Positions 9,923 through 19,081 of a stretch of 29,765 nucleotides of DNA are shown here, piece by piece (position 1 is the first letter of the stretch; every line of letters starts with the position of its first letter). Made by a program: the position numbers and the translations under genes. Source of the stretch: Blattamonas nauphoetae (taxonomy: Eukaryota; Preaxostyla; Oxymonadida); the NCBI GenBank assembly GCA_033064195.1, contig JARBJD010000600.1, forward strand, positions 1-29,765, given 5' to 3'. The notes beneath the pieces are model-generated. The model was not told where the DNA came from and ran no database searches. It saw only the letters and a program-made list of their open reading frames with translations.

Positions 9923-11617
9923 TTAGTATCCTCTCTTCACTTCTTCATATGCTTCTTGGAGTCGGCGATCAATGACATATCGCACTCGTGGTTGTCCATT
10001 CTCAATCCAAAACAACCAGTATGTAGCCTGATGTAATGCCAAAATGGGTGGAGAAGGACCTTCTGGAGTTGATGTGAAATATGGATCGAGTTCACCCTGA
10101 TTGATTGGTGTTCCTCTGTATACAATATTGACAGATTCTGCTGTTGAGATACCTTCTTCACCACCAGCGATTTCACTTCGATCTGTTGGAACCATGAATG
10201 TGAATGAAGTAGCATCCGTACCTGCTCTGGTTCTCTTGAACTCCTTTCCATATTAGCTTGTATTGCGTGACATACATATGGAATTCTCAAACTCTTCAGT
10301 GGCTGAACAACCAATGAAATCACCATTCACCATCATCATTTGATAGAACTCTGGTGATATTGTTGACATTGGGAAATTAGGAAAGTTGGATCCAAGCATT
10401 TCGAATTGACCAACATAATGAGGATTTCTGAAGACTGTACATTCATTTGGTCTTTCTGGGAATAAGCACATTAGATTCATCAGATTGTTGAGTTTGATAC
10501 TGATGTTTGATCTCACTCCCATCGCTGTTGCTTTTGATTGAAATGATTGTGTGTCTATTCTTTCAGCTTTCATGACATAAAGAGTCTTCGAATATGTGTC
10601 TATTAGGGATTGTTTCGTTGAATCAGTGATCTGATATCCATAGCAAACTGATGTGACTTTATCTACAGAAGAAGACCAAACAGTTGAAGTGGTTGATTTG
10701 GCTACTATTTCATCAGTACCAGTGGATGGTTGAGTATGATGGACAGCTCTATCGTATTGCAACACTGGATTTCCAATTTGTGTGAATTCTTGCGTCAGAG
10801 TTGAGTATTTATTCTCTGCCATGTTTAGCATTCTAGCTTGACCTGCAATAGTTGTCATTGATTTGTCTGGAAATCGATCTCGAATCATCTCAAGCGTTTT
10901 TTAAAATAACAGTTGAAACACGAATGGGACAATAAACCAGCGAATCAGTTGTCAAATGAAATCTCAAACGTAAATTACCGAAGATCGAATTCGGATACTG
11001 ATCAAAGGTACACAGAGGAAGTAGATTCACAAACGGAATAACCAGTGGAATCGTAGCAGTGTATGGTCTTTTGGGCGCATGCAATATTGGAACAAAATAG
11101 AATCCACACACACTTGGATCCATTCTCTGAACATTTTCCCAAAGACTGTAGCAATGCTTCATATTGTTTTTCTCTTCATGAGACTTGAAAGTGTGATACA
11201 GAAATGATTCGTGAACATGATTATTCTGAAGTGAATTGTCAATGATGTTTCCTTTACTATCGACGAGTCTCATATCTCGAATTGCATCTGATGATGATTT
11301 GTATCCGTAGAACATTCCGTACCTTCCAGGGTCTCTGAACCATCTCCCATTGTTGGTTGGTAATACGGAACGGAAATCGTGAGATCAATACGCAAATGAC
11401 TCTTCGAAAACTCAGTCACGTCATGACCATCATAGCACAGTGGAACTTCAATCTCATCTCCAATTCTACATGGCATTGGAGGATTCGTTGGATGCACTTC
11501 TTGGATGGAATAAAGGTGTGGCTCTGAATCCCATTGTTTTGGCAGATATGATTGGACTTCAATTTGCTCAATTAATGTCGATGTTGGTTTGGATTGATTT
11601 GATCTGATACTTCTCAT
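9923..11617 (-). pseudogene. second major-capsid-like gene, remnant
   Basis: About 1.7 kb that encoded a paralogue of the adjacent 618-residue capsid protein. Shared landmarks run in the same order in both: an N-terminal stretch with a charged hydrophobic strand (GDEIEVPLCY here, GQEIIIPL in the capsid), a central HCYSLWENV / HCHTPWQNA segment, an FGNLRLRFHL / FGDLKLSVHI segment followed by LVYCPIRV / FVCCPVNP, and a C-terminus with INQGELDPYF / IYQGKLDTYY and a W-rich end before a final charged tail. The remnant is broken, with about three breaks. It probably arose by tandem duplication. Whether it formed a second hexon type, a penton-like piece or something else cannot be told from sequence. 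Confidence 0.72.
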
Positions 11618-11636
11618 TTATAGAAAAATAAAAAAT
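11618..11636 (-). promoter_or_regulatory. AT-rich promoter block of second capsid-like gene
   Basis: Reads TTTTTTATTTTTCTATAA directly before the ATG on the minus strand, matching the shared block. Confidence 0.5.
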
Positions 11637-11669
11637 ACAATATCAATAATTTCTTTTACTGTTTTGTCT

Positions 11670-13526
11670 CTACAAGATTCCTAAATCTTTGTGCAACGCT
11701 TTCAATGTGTGATTTGGATAGTACTCCACTTTCGGTTTGCCATTACTGTATCGTAAGACCCACCATGTGGTTGCAGTTGTTGCTAGAATCGGTGCTGGAG
11801 GATGAGTAAAGGTTGTCATATCACCACCACTTTGACTTGGGTTGTAAACATTATAGTATGTGTCAAGCTTACCTTGATAAATGGGATATGATCTCAAAGT
11901 GACAGGAACGTTTCCTTTGGAACTGATGGAATCATTACAGTTCGTTGGACACCCACTTCTCTGTGTTGAAAAGCACATAAGGAAGTCAGTGTTGTCATGA
12001 ATAGGTCGCACTCTTGTCATTGTCTCATTGGGATAATTCTGATCACCAGTGAGTTTCTCTTCAACGAGAGAATCTGTCAGTGATCGCTCCAAGTCGTCAG
12101 GAACAGCTAAATAGGAATCGAGATTGAGAGTTGATAATGCGAACTGATAGAAACGAGCTCCAATAGTTGTTGTCGGTTGATCTGGATAGTATTTGTCGAG
12201 TAGATTCACTTGGATGTCCTTCTGCATTGGATTGTGAAAACATGTGACTTCATTGTCGTAGTGACGGAAGAGGAGCATAATATCCTTAGCATTAACAACC
12301 ACCATTTGTTGAGTGCAATTAATTCCTGTTTCAGTTGGCGTCTTCTGAAATGGATAGAACGATATCTTTTCTGCTGGAATTGTTCCAGGACGATCCTGAT
12401 ACATCTTCTTGAGATTCTCTTTCGCAATTTCTTTCATATTGTATCCAGAGCTCATGCAATACACATCATCAATTTGATACTCGGTGATGTTCAGAGAAAT
12501 ATATTGATCCACATATTCTGGTTCTGTCGTAACTGTACCAGCTGATGAATACACAATGTCATTCGTGACTGTTGGTTGCAGAAATGATTGACCAATCTGA
12601 ACGAAATTCTTTGTGCATGAGGTTACAAGATTATTTAAGAAATATGGACGATGTTGAATACAATCCGCAATTGAAGCTTTTATCTTAGGCGCTGCTGCAG
12701 TCCCAGTAACGATTAATGAAAGTGTGTTCTTCAGAGTAAGTTCAGGATTCACAGGACAACAAACGAATGCATCTTCATTGATGTGCACGCTGAGTTTCAG
12801 ATCTCCAAAGAGACACGCAGGATAGTCAGTCATTCCAGAGAAAATGAGAAGATCTTCCAGATTGATTGACACACGAATTGGAACATCAATACTGTCTTTG
12901 AATACTCCAGTTCCAGATGTTGTGGTGAAATCCGATAATGGAATATAAACACCAGCAACAGATTCATCATGATTCCAAGCATTCTGCCAAGGTGTGTGGC
13001 AATGTTTTCGATTCTCCAATTGACTCTTTGGTTTGATCATATTGTATATGTGCGACTCCATTGATACATCATTGGTTGTTGTACTTATGATTCGCTGATT
13101 GTTATGAAGAACAGTAAGGTCACGAAAGATTGATGCCGAATGTTTGAGTCCAACGAAAATGAATATCCTCTCATTCATATACGATCCAACCTTACTAGTT
13201 GTCTTCCAATTATTGACTTTCAGCCTTGCTGTCATTGTGAACGTAATGAAGGAATCATCAATTTGACAGATATCCTGATTCCCAGTCAACGGAATGATTA
13301 TCTCTTGTCCTTTGTAGAATCGTGAATTCTCTGATGGTTTCAATTCTTGAATAGAAGTACTGTGTGCTCCATCATTCAGAAGGTAATTGATGTGATGCTC
13401 AGACATGAGTTGTTGTTGGATTTGACCAATGTCATCCCTGGTATATTTGATTGATCCTGTTGTATTTCCAGTCAATGATGATGCTCCTGTTCTTTTGTTT
13501 GTCAGATGTGTTATATGTGAGTTCAT
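11670..13526 (-). CDS. major capsid protein, double jelly-roll type
   Basis: A 618-residue protein of the length usual for Polinton major capsid proteins, which form the hexon-like trimers of the shell. It is rich in short beta-prone stretches, for example FYKGQEIIIPLTGN near residue 70 and FGDLKLSVHINEDAFVCCP near residue 240, and ends in a tail with TTWWVLRYSNGKPKVEYYPN. No signal peptide or membrane helix is seen. It is followed on the same strand by a paralogue and preceded by small virion-type genes, all with the same upstream block. The frame looks whole. The capsid call rests on length, context, beta-rich composition and the duplicated relative, not on a profile search. Confidence 0.75.
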   Translation of the reverse strand: MNSHITHLTNKRTGASSLTGNTTGSIKYTRDDIGQIQQQLMSEHHINYLLNDGAHSTSIQELKPSENSRFYKGQEIIIPLTGNQDICQIDDSFITFTMTARLKVNNWKTTSKVGSYMNERIFIFVGLKHSASIFRDLTVLHNNQRIISTTTNDVSMESHIYNMIKPKSQLENRKHCHTPWQNAWNHDESVAGVYIPLSDFTTTSGTGVFKDSIDVPIRVSINLEDLLIFSGMTDYPACLFGDLKLSVHINEDAFVCCPVNPELTLKNTLSLIVTGTAAAPKIKASIADCIQHRPYFLNNLVTSCTKNFVQIGQSFLQPTVTNDIVYSSAGTVTTEPEYVDQYISLNITEYQIDDVYCMSSGYNMKEIAKENLKKMYQDRPGTIPAEKISFYPFQKTPTETGINCTQQMVVVNAKDIMLLFRHYDNEVTCFHNPMQKDIQVNLLDKYYPDQPTTTIGARFYQFALSTLNLDSYLAVPDDLERSLTDSLVEEKLTGDQNYPNETMTRVRPIHDNTDFLMCFSTQRSGCPTNCNDSISSKGNVPVTLRSYPIYQGKLDTYYNVYNPSQSGGDMTTFTHPPAPILATTATTWWVLRYSNGKPKVEYYPNHTLKALHKDLGIL

Positions 13527-13548
13527 TTTAACAAAAATAAAAAAACAA
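13527..13548 (-). promoter_or_regulatory. AT-rich promoter block of major capsid gene
   Basis: Reads TTTTTTTATTTTTGTTAAA directly before the ATG on the minus strand. This is one of the clearest copies of the shared block. Confidence 0.55.
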
Positions 13549-13554
13549 TATTGC

Positions 13555-13857
13555 TTATTTCTTTTTCAGTTTCTTCTTCTTTGGTTTCGGCTTCAGCTTT
13601 TCTTCTAGCTTCAGTATTTCTCCTCTGAGCTTGTTTGCAACTGCTGTGTTTCCTTCATTGATTGCTTGCTCATATTGTGCCATCTTTTCTGCATGGATTT
13701 GCTGATCCGATTTCACATCTGGAATCATCTCAACACCCGTCTGTGCAACCTTCGAAATCAATGGTCCAACAAAGGGAATTAGGTTCAGAAATGGAGCTCC
13801 AACTCTGAGGATGTTTTTGCCAACTGCGGCTAATTTTGATAACCAACCTGGTGCCAT
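13555..13857 (-). CDS. small basic MAPG protein 1
   Basis: A 100-residue protein. It starts MAPGWLSKLAAVGKNILRVG, continues into a hydrophobic stretch (FLNLIPFVGPLISKV, residues about 23-37), has a central alpha-helical charged part, and ends in a strongly basic tail made almost only of K, P and L. The first 20 residues can form an amphipathic helix. It resembles the second MAPG protein at 13892 at the N-terminus. By analogy with membrane-active and DNA-condensing minor proteins of adenovirus-like particles, a role in membrane entry or core packing is possible. That is inference. No relative is recognised with certainty. The frame looks whole. Confidence 0.7.
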   Translation of the reverse strand: MAPGWLSKLAAVGKNILRVGAPFLNLIPFVGPLISKVAQTGVEMIPDVKSDQQIHAEKMAQYEQAINEGNTAVANKLRGEILKLEEKLKPKPKKKKLKKK

Positions 13858-13876
13858 TTAAGTAAAAATAAAAAAC
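13858..13876 (-). promoter_or_regulatory. AT-rich promoter block of MAPG protein 1
   Basis: Reads GTTTTTTATTTTTACTTAA directly before the ATG on the minus strand. It is almost the same as the block of the neighbouring MAPG protein 2. Confidence 0.55.
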
Positions 13877-13891
13877 TTGAACACAAACAAA

Positions 13892-14203
13892 TTATAATCC
13901 TTTGAATTGAATCTTGGAATTTGACGATTGGGGTATGTCATCGTTTGAATACCGTGCATTTCGCGGAGGTTCATAATCAATCATCTGTGGTTGTTGTGAT
14001 CGATTGATCGCTTTGTTCTGTTGGTATACATCCATCATTCCGCCTAAGCCACTGAGTATTCCTCCAGCTGTTTGTCCAAACTTGTTGTTCGTCTGTGAGA
14101 GGAGTCCACCACCAACCTGAAGCAGTGATGGAGCTAATGGTTTGATGAATTGAAAAAACTGTTTGCCAATATTTTTGAGTTTGTTGAAACTTCCTGGTGC
14201 CAT
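13892..14203 (-). CDS. small MAPG protein 2, glycine-rich
   Basis: A 103-residue protein starting MAPGSFNKLKNIGKQFFQFI, with an amphipathic N-terminal helix like that of MAPG protein 1. It continues with a proline and leucine stretch and a glycine-rich segment (TAGGILSGLGGMM, residues about 45-57), then a polar Q, N and S-rich tail. The shared start and tandem position suggest that the two MAPG proteins arose from one ancestor and then diverged in their second halves. A membrane-lytic or inner-capsid role is possible but not shown. The frame looks whole. Confidence 0.7.
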   Translation of the reverse strand: MAPGSFNKLKNIGKQFFQFIKPLAPSLLQVGGGLLSQTNNKFGQTAGGILSGLGGMMDVYQQNKAINRSQQPQMIDYEPPRNARYSNDDIPQSSNSKIQFKGL

Positions 14204-14221
14204 TTATGTAAAAATAAAAAA
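14204..14221 (-). promoter_or_regulatory. AT-rich promoter block of MAPG protein 2
   Basis: Reads TATTTTTTATTTTTACATAA directly before the ATG on the minus strand. Confidence 0.55.
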
Positions 14222-14239
14222 TACAATTCATAAAATATT

Positions 14240-14827
14240 CTAACGAGGAATTGCCTTTGTCAATGAAATTCCATAATTGAGGATGGTGTTGTATGCTTCA
14301 TTGAAGGCAATACTCATATCTTTTCCACCAACAAGGATCTTGAAAATGGTTCGAAACACTGGGAGTTTATTCAGACATAAGCACTTGTCAGATAGGTCAT
14401 CCAATTCGATCACCACATCATTGATTCCAGTGAGTGTTGCAATCAGTGCACATAAATCACTTTGGTTTGTGATCAGTTTCTTCGATGGTTCAATGAGATT
14501 ATTCAAGAGTTTCTTTTCACATGCAAACGCATTCTTGTAAACTAGCAATAGTTGATCTTTGAATGCCGAAATGTTAGAAGTGTATTCCCGTAGTGGAATA
14601 GAACGACTTTGGATTGGTGCTGATGGATAGATCTCAAGTGGTGGTGGATCATATGTACCTGGAACATTCTCTAGTTCAACATTAGCGCTTTGTTCATTTC
14701 GATCTTCGAGCTTTGGTCTTCCAGAAGTTGATCCTTTATTATCAATGATGACATTGTTGGTGATCGACGTTGGTACTGAAGAAGAACTTGTGTGTTTCGT
14801 AAATTGACAACTTAGAATTGGCTGCAT
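14240..14827 (-). CDS. unknown protein with PSAP motif
   Basis: A 195-residue protein counted from the ATG at 14827, which lies close to the promoter block; a TTG nine bases upstream is less likely. The first half is polar and looks disordered, with a proline-rich stretch YDPPPLEIYPSAPIQSRSIP at about residues 58-77. PSAP is the classic short motif that viral matrix proteins use to bind TSG101 of the ESCRT-I complex. The second half, from about residue 85, looks alpha-helical with leucine-rich segments (CALIATLTGINDVVIELDDL). No membrane segment is seen. It lies in the virion gene block. The link to ESCRT is a hypothesis from a four-residue motif. The frame looks whole. Confidence 0.65.
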   Translation of the reverse strand: MQPILSCQFTKHTSSSSVPTSITNNVIIDNKGSTSGRPKLEDRNEQSANVELENVPGTYDPPPLEIYPSAPIQSRSIPLREYTSNISAFKDQLLLVYKNAFACEKKLLNNLIEPSKKLITNQSDLCALIATLTGINDVVIELDDLSDKCLCLNKLPVFRTIFKILVGGKDMSIAFNEAYNTILNYGISLTKAIPR

Positions 14828-14850
14828 CACTTTCAATAAAAATAAAAAAT
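14828..14850 (-). promoter_or_regulatory. AT-rich promoter block of PSAP protein
   Basis: Reads TATATTTTTTATTTTTATTG shortly before the ATG on the minus strand, matching the shared block. Confidence 0.5.
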
Positions 14851-14864
14851 ATATATTTCTGTTT

Positions 14865-15815
14865 TTAATCTCTCATATCTTTCTCCAAGTGTGCGAATCG
14901 AGTATATTCAGGCATATGTCCTGTTTGGAATCTACCGATATCTCCCGTTCTTGTTCGGTACGCTGCAGTTGTCTGTTCGTTCACAAATGTTGAGATGTTT
15001 GCTGAATAACGACCAAGGAAAGTTTGCAAATCTTCTGTTTTTGTTATGATTTCGAGAAACTGTGGATGAATTTGTTCCTTAAACGCTTTTCTTGCTTTCG
15101 TTCTCTGATGATCTGGATTTGAACTGATGAAACCTTCAACATAGTCTTCAAGCCACTGATCCCACATCTTTGATGCAATCTTGGATTGAATGGAATTGAA
15201 AACCATATTGTCCAACACTCCTTTCCCAGTGTCTGCAGGTTGTTCTCGACTGGCTCGATACAGCTTCAAAACATTGGTCATGAATTCACCAACAGCTTTC
15301 TTCATTATTGCATAAGGTTGTTGTGATCGTTGTGCTTGCATTTCTTGGTAGTTGACTTCACGATAGTTTCCTGGTAAATCGTATGTTCCAGTCTTGAGGA
15401 AGGTGTTGTGTGCAGCTTTGATTCTTCTTCCATGATCTTGACGAAATGATGAGTATGGAGTTTGTCTTCGCATATCTGGTGTTGGATTCATTGAATAGTA
15501 TGTCTCGACCACAGGTCGACTGTTGTATGATGCAAGCATGAAACCATTTGCTGCAACCAGATCTCCATTGTCTTTGTCATAGACCATCACATCAGGAACT
15601 TTTCCATGTTTCTCCATTTGACTTCCAATTTTGTCCAGTCCTTTCGATGTATTCTAAAGCTGATGGAACACTACTGAGTGCAGAATTGAATTTGGTGCGA
15701 ATGTCATCATCAGCATAGATTCTTTTCATTGCATCCAAAGCCCCTGATCATATCTCATTTTCGGTTTCTTCGCTGGTGCTTTTCTCTTTGCGGGAATGTA
15801 TTGTATCTTCGACAT
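14865..15815 (-). pseudogene. unknown Polinton gene next to ATPase (copy B)
   Basis: About 317 codons, starting MSKIQYIPAKRKAPAKKPKM with a strongly basic N-terminus. The main open part (14865-15617) contains GKVPDVMVYDKDNGDLVAAN and YYSMNPTPDMRRQ, also found in copy A, then a long alpha-helical region with MWDQWLEDYVEGF and a C-terminal QTTAAYRTRTGDIGRFQTG. It is broken, with about one or two breaks in the N-terminal part. It diverges from the ATPase gene across a short shared promoter region. I do not recognise the family. It lacks the His, Cys and Trp pattern of the adenovirus-type protease expected of Polintons. A scaffold, core or minor capsid role is possible. Confidence 0.65.
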
Positions 15816-15875
15816 TGTGTTTTCATACAAAATAAAAAAATCCAAAACTATATTTTAATTAGAGAGAAATCATAA
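15816..15875. promoter_or_regulatory. divergent promoter region between unknown gene and ATPase, copy B
   Basis: A 60-base gap between divergent starts. The minus strand reads TTTTTTTATTTTGTATGAAA before the ATG of the unknown gene; the plus strand reads TATATTTTAATTAGAG before the ATPase. It is nearly the same as the gap of copy A at 5544-5602, so it has been kept in both copies. Confidence 0.55.
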
Positions 15876-16787
15876 ATGAAAAGAACGAATTCCATTCTGA
15901 GGGCATCGCCCGTATCTTCAACAACAAAACCTTTGGTTTCGCGGAGGGTGGAACCCTCTTCTCTTACAGCATACGTGAATGCAAAATTGAGTGAAGCGTC
16001 ACATAGAAATGTTTCTCATGAAGTCCAATCACAAATACATCCAGACCTAAATTTCAATCGCAATAGTGTTAATGTCCTTGTTGGAAATAGAGGAAGTGGG
16101 AAAACATTCAATGCTCTTCGAGAGGTTGCCAAGCTCCAGAATGTTCAAGTTAGGAATGAACTATTCCATCTGTTCGTCTTCGTCACTGATAAGAACATTG
16201 ATCCAACCTTCGACAAATTCAAACCAATATTGAACGTTCCGTATGTGAAAGTGAAATACGATGATGCACTTCCATTTCTGTTGGAACTCTCTGAATCAAA
16301 AGCAGCGTATGAAGAGATCATTGACAACCAGTGGCAAGACAGAATTACTGATGAATGCAGAGATGAACTGTTCGAGTCACTTTACATTGATGATTTCTCA
16401 GTGAAGAATCTACAAACGATTATCCTCCTTGATGACTGTCGCCGAATCCTAGGTGAACGAAGAACATCCAAAAATAGAATGACAATGATGGACTTGTTAC
16501 TGGAGAATCGACAGCCGAAATTCACATTCTTTCTGACGATGCATGAGCTCTTCAGTTTGTCAGCAGACATGAAGTCAAACATAGATTCAATGTGGATCTT
16601 TGGAGGATTCAACAAAGAACGAATCAGTAGAGTCTATCCTCAGTTGAACTCACCAATTGACATTCGACAATTCTGGAATGTCTATCAACGAAAACAAAAA
16701 TGTGAAGCAATCATTCTTCGATACAACACAGATGGAGTTGCACTGACAGAGATCAACAAAGAAGGTTTAGACCGAACTGTCCGTTAA
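15876..16787 (+). CDS. FtsK/HerA-type genome-packaging ATPase (copy B)
   Basis: A 303-residue protein with Walker A GNRGSGKT at about residues 70-77 and Walker B TIILLDDC near residue 182. Further family-like segments are LLLENRQPKFTFFLTMHEL and MWIFGGFNKERISRVY. It belongs to the packaging ATPases of Polintons and related double-jelly-roll viruses, which pump DNA into the shell. The N-terminus carries about 19 extra residues relative to copy A (RASPVSSTTKPLVSRRVEPS region), encoded by a GC-rich stretch at about 15898-15962. It is the only plus-strand gene between the fibre gene and the right TIR. Its last 21 bases overlap the coiled-coil gene. The frame looks whole. Confidence 0.9.
   Translation: MKRTNSILRASPVSSTTKPLVSRRVEPSSLTAYVNAKLSEASHRNVSHEVQSQIHPDLNFNRNSVNVLVGNRGSGKTFNALREVAKLQNVQVRNELFHLFVFVTDKNIDPTFDKFKPILNVPYVKVKYDDALPFLLELSESKAAYEEIIDNQWQDRITDECRDELFESLYIDDFSVKNLQTIILLDDCRRILGERRTSKNRMTMMDLLLENRQPKFTFFLTMHELFSLSADMKSNIDSMWIFGGFNKERISRVYPQLNSPIDIRQFWNVYQRKQKCEAIILRYNTDGVALTEINKEGLDRTVR
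15898..15962 (+). repeat. GC-rich palindromic insert in ATPase N-terminus, copy B
   Basis: A stretch with two small hairpins (GGGCATCGCCC, and GAGGGTGGAACCCTC with a perfect 6-bp stem) that adds about 19 codons in frame relative to copy A. It is clearly richer in GC than its surroundings. It may belong to the same kind of small palindromic repeat as 2745-2830 in copy A. Confidence 0.5.
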
Positions 16788-17126
16788 CTCTTGGATAAGG
16801 TTGTTGATGGTCTCGTCAAGACTTCGAAGCCTCATGCTGAGAGTATCTGTCAGAGTTCGAATTGATTCTTCAATGTCTGAAAGTCTTTGATCAATCGAGA
16901 GTGAGTTGGAGTCACCGTTATTCTCATTGCTTGCTTTTCTCAGTGCTATCTCACCTCTTATTTTTGTGATTCTGTATCCATCAATTCTGATCAACCGATT
17001 AAGTTTCTGAGTTGTGTATTTATTCAGTTCTTCTCTGTTCTTTTCCAAATGTCTCTGAAAGTCATAGATGTTTTCAAAACATTTCTGTTCAGGATCAAAC
17101 GGTTCTAAAATTTTCAGTGATGACAT
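16767..17126 (-). CDS. small coiled-coil protein (copy B)
   Basis: A 119-residue protein starting MSSLKILEPFDPEQKCFENI. The first half is charged, with many K, R and E. Residues about 78-115 form heptad-like leucine and isoleucine spacing (DQRLSDIEESIRTLTDTLSM and following), a likely coiled coil. It is conserved in copy A at the same place, between integrase and ATPase, with the same 3' overlap into the ATPase. No known domain is recognised. It may be a structural or replication accessory protein; nothing in the sequence decides this. The frame looks whole. Confidence 0.72.
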   Translation of the reverse strand: MSSLKILEPFDPEQKCFENIYDFQRHLEKNREELNKYTTQKLNRLIRIDGYRITKIRGEIALRKASNENNGDSNSLSIDQRLSDIEESIRTLTDTLSMRLRSLDETINNLIQELTDSSV

Positions 17127-17150
17127 TTCAATGGAATAAAAATATTCGAA
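17127..17150 (-). promoter_or_regulatory. AT-rich promoter block of coiled-coil gene, copy B
   Basis: Reads GAATATTTTTATTCCATTGAA directly before the ATG on the minus strand, as at the matching gene of copy A. The spacer differs from the capsid-type block. Confidence 0.5.
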
Positions 17151-17161
17151 ACAGTTTTGAT

Positions 17162-19059
17162 TTAAACTAAATTGAACTCATGAATGAACTCAGGAGTTAA
17201 ATTGTCAATTGAGTCTGCATGGAACTTTGTGTGTTGAATGGGAACGTACACTATTTTTGGTAGACATGTGAGTCCATTCAGAAGTTTTGCCACCACATTT
17301 CCGTGTTTGTACTCAATGAATTGTCCAACAAATTGAAACTGTCTTCGTTTCTTCTGAAACGTAGCAACAGTCTTGTTCAAGTCAAGGTGAATCAACAGAA
17401 TGTTTCCTGGTTTGTATTTCCATAACATCTGTGTTGTCTGTTGCTTTTGGATGTTCTTTAATTGCTCTTCACAACTGGAGATATACAATGCTTCGATTTC
17501 ACGATTGTTTTGTGCTTGCTGTGGTGTGAACTTGTTCCAGTACGCTCGATGTGGAGTCATGTTGTAGTATTCCACCATCTGATTCATCAGTGAATGATTT
17601 GCCATTTGTGTCGCATTGTCTTGGAATCCATCCCTGATTGTTCTGATTACTCGGTCGACAATTCTGTTGTGATTTGTGAATGGTGAACTTGTGAAATATG
17701 TACTGACCTTTTGTTTCTTAAAGAACTTTTCTGCTACTCCACTTGTCCATGCTGCTTCTCCATCACCTCGAATGTTGTTTACATGAACTCCACGATGATT
17801 AATCAGGTCATTGATTGCAGTCTTGACTTTGCTCCAAGATTTATCCAGAACAGGAATCACTATAAGGTATTTGGTGTTGATGTTAATGGCGAAAAGGTAA
17901 ATCTGAAGAACTGTTTTCGACGTTGGTGATTGGATAAATACAAGATCAATTTCCCAAGATCCAAACTTGGGAGAAAAGTACGGTCTGTCACACTTCTGAG
18001 GAACCTTTCTGTCTGCTGTCTTTTCTGAATCTCCAGTGATGTCTTTGGACATAAATTGTATCTTTGATCGAAACGGATACTGGATTTTCTCTGTTGTTCT
18101 CTGAATTGTTGGTTGGTCAATCATCATTGTGTCACCTCCTTGTTCCCTCCTTATTTTCCGAGGATGTGTAGTATCCCATCGGTGAACATATTCATCGTAC
18201 CATTCCTGAAATGATCTTCCACCAAATGGGATTTGTTTTGTGTGAGTCAGAATGAAGTCAAGATCATCGTTCGCAATAGTTCTGTTAATTGAGGCTCGAA
18301 CAAATGTGTTTCTGTTAATTTTGTTTGCAACCAGAATGTGTGAGGTAATGAAGTGTTCCATTTGCTTTTGATTATTCATGATTGAGTTCTCAGCTTTGAT
18401 CTGTTCATCTTCGGAATCATTTCTCTGTTGATGATCAAACAATCCTTTCATTTGTTCCAACTTATTCGAGTACTTGCTGTGTCGTAGGTTCGTAGAGTCT
18501 AATCTCAAATGGAGTTGTTCTGTATGACATTGGTGAACTGATAGTAATATCATCATTCTCCTCCTCTTCGAATCTCCTCTCCTTACTTGGAAATTCATAT
18601 TCTGAACCAATCGATTTCAAGTTTCTCTTCAGTCCAGGAATGACTGGAGATAGTGGTGGTTGAATCTCTATTTTTGTTGGGATTTGAGTTGCCTCTGCAG
18701 GACTTCGAACCATTGGTGGAAAAGTCACTTCGCGATGGTATTGTTGATATGCTTTGTATGCACCTTCAGCTCTATATTTCACATGTCTTCCAAGGAATCC
18801 TTTTACAAACTGTTGTACAACTTTTTACCGTCATATGGGATAAATTTGGAGGTGAGACCTCCATTGAACCAATCCTCGAAATATGTTTCATCATTTCCAT
18901 CAAATGGTCCATTAGAATCAGCGCCATGATAGACATGTAAATAGTTTGTTGGAGACCATTTGATTTCGTCTATTTTTCTTCTTGGAATATTGTGTACACC
19001 GAAGTAGCCTATACACGAGTTCATTCATCTGTACGGGGTTCAATTGTTGAGTGGTCATT
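17162..19059 (-). pseudogene. retrovirus-type integrase remnant (copy B)
   Basis: The large open part (17162-18610) holds the RNase H-fold core, with GSWEIDLVFIQSPTS, an internal IRGDGEAAW and HNRIVDRVIRTIRDGF, then a C-terminal region with QKKRRQFQFVGQF and a final EFIHEFNLV. The variable N-terminal region reaches up to an ATG at 19059 preceded by an AT-rich block, and matches the start of the copy A gene. Polinton integrase joins the element to host DNA and normally makes 6-bp target duplications. The remnant is broken, with about three breaks, all upstream of the catalytic core. It lies between polymerase and the coiled-coil gene on the same strand. Confidence 0.87.
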
Positions 19060-19076
19060 TTAACAAAAATAAAGTT
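19060..19076 (-). promoter_or_regulatory. AT-rich promoter block of integrase gene, copy B
   Basis: Reads CTTTATTTTTGTTAAA on the minus strand directly before the ATG. It is the same block as at the major capsid gene. Confidence 0.5.
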
Positions 19077-19081
19077 TGTGA

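Noticed and set aside
12206-12545. Open frames on both strands inside the major capsid gene
   Set aside because: They overlap a long, well-formed capsid frame and have no support of their own.
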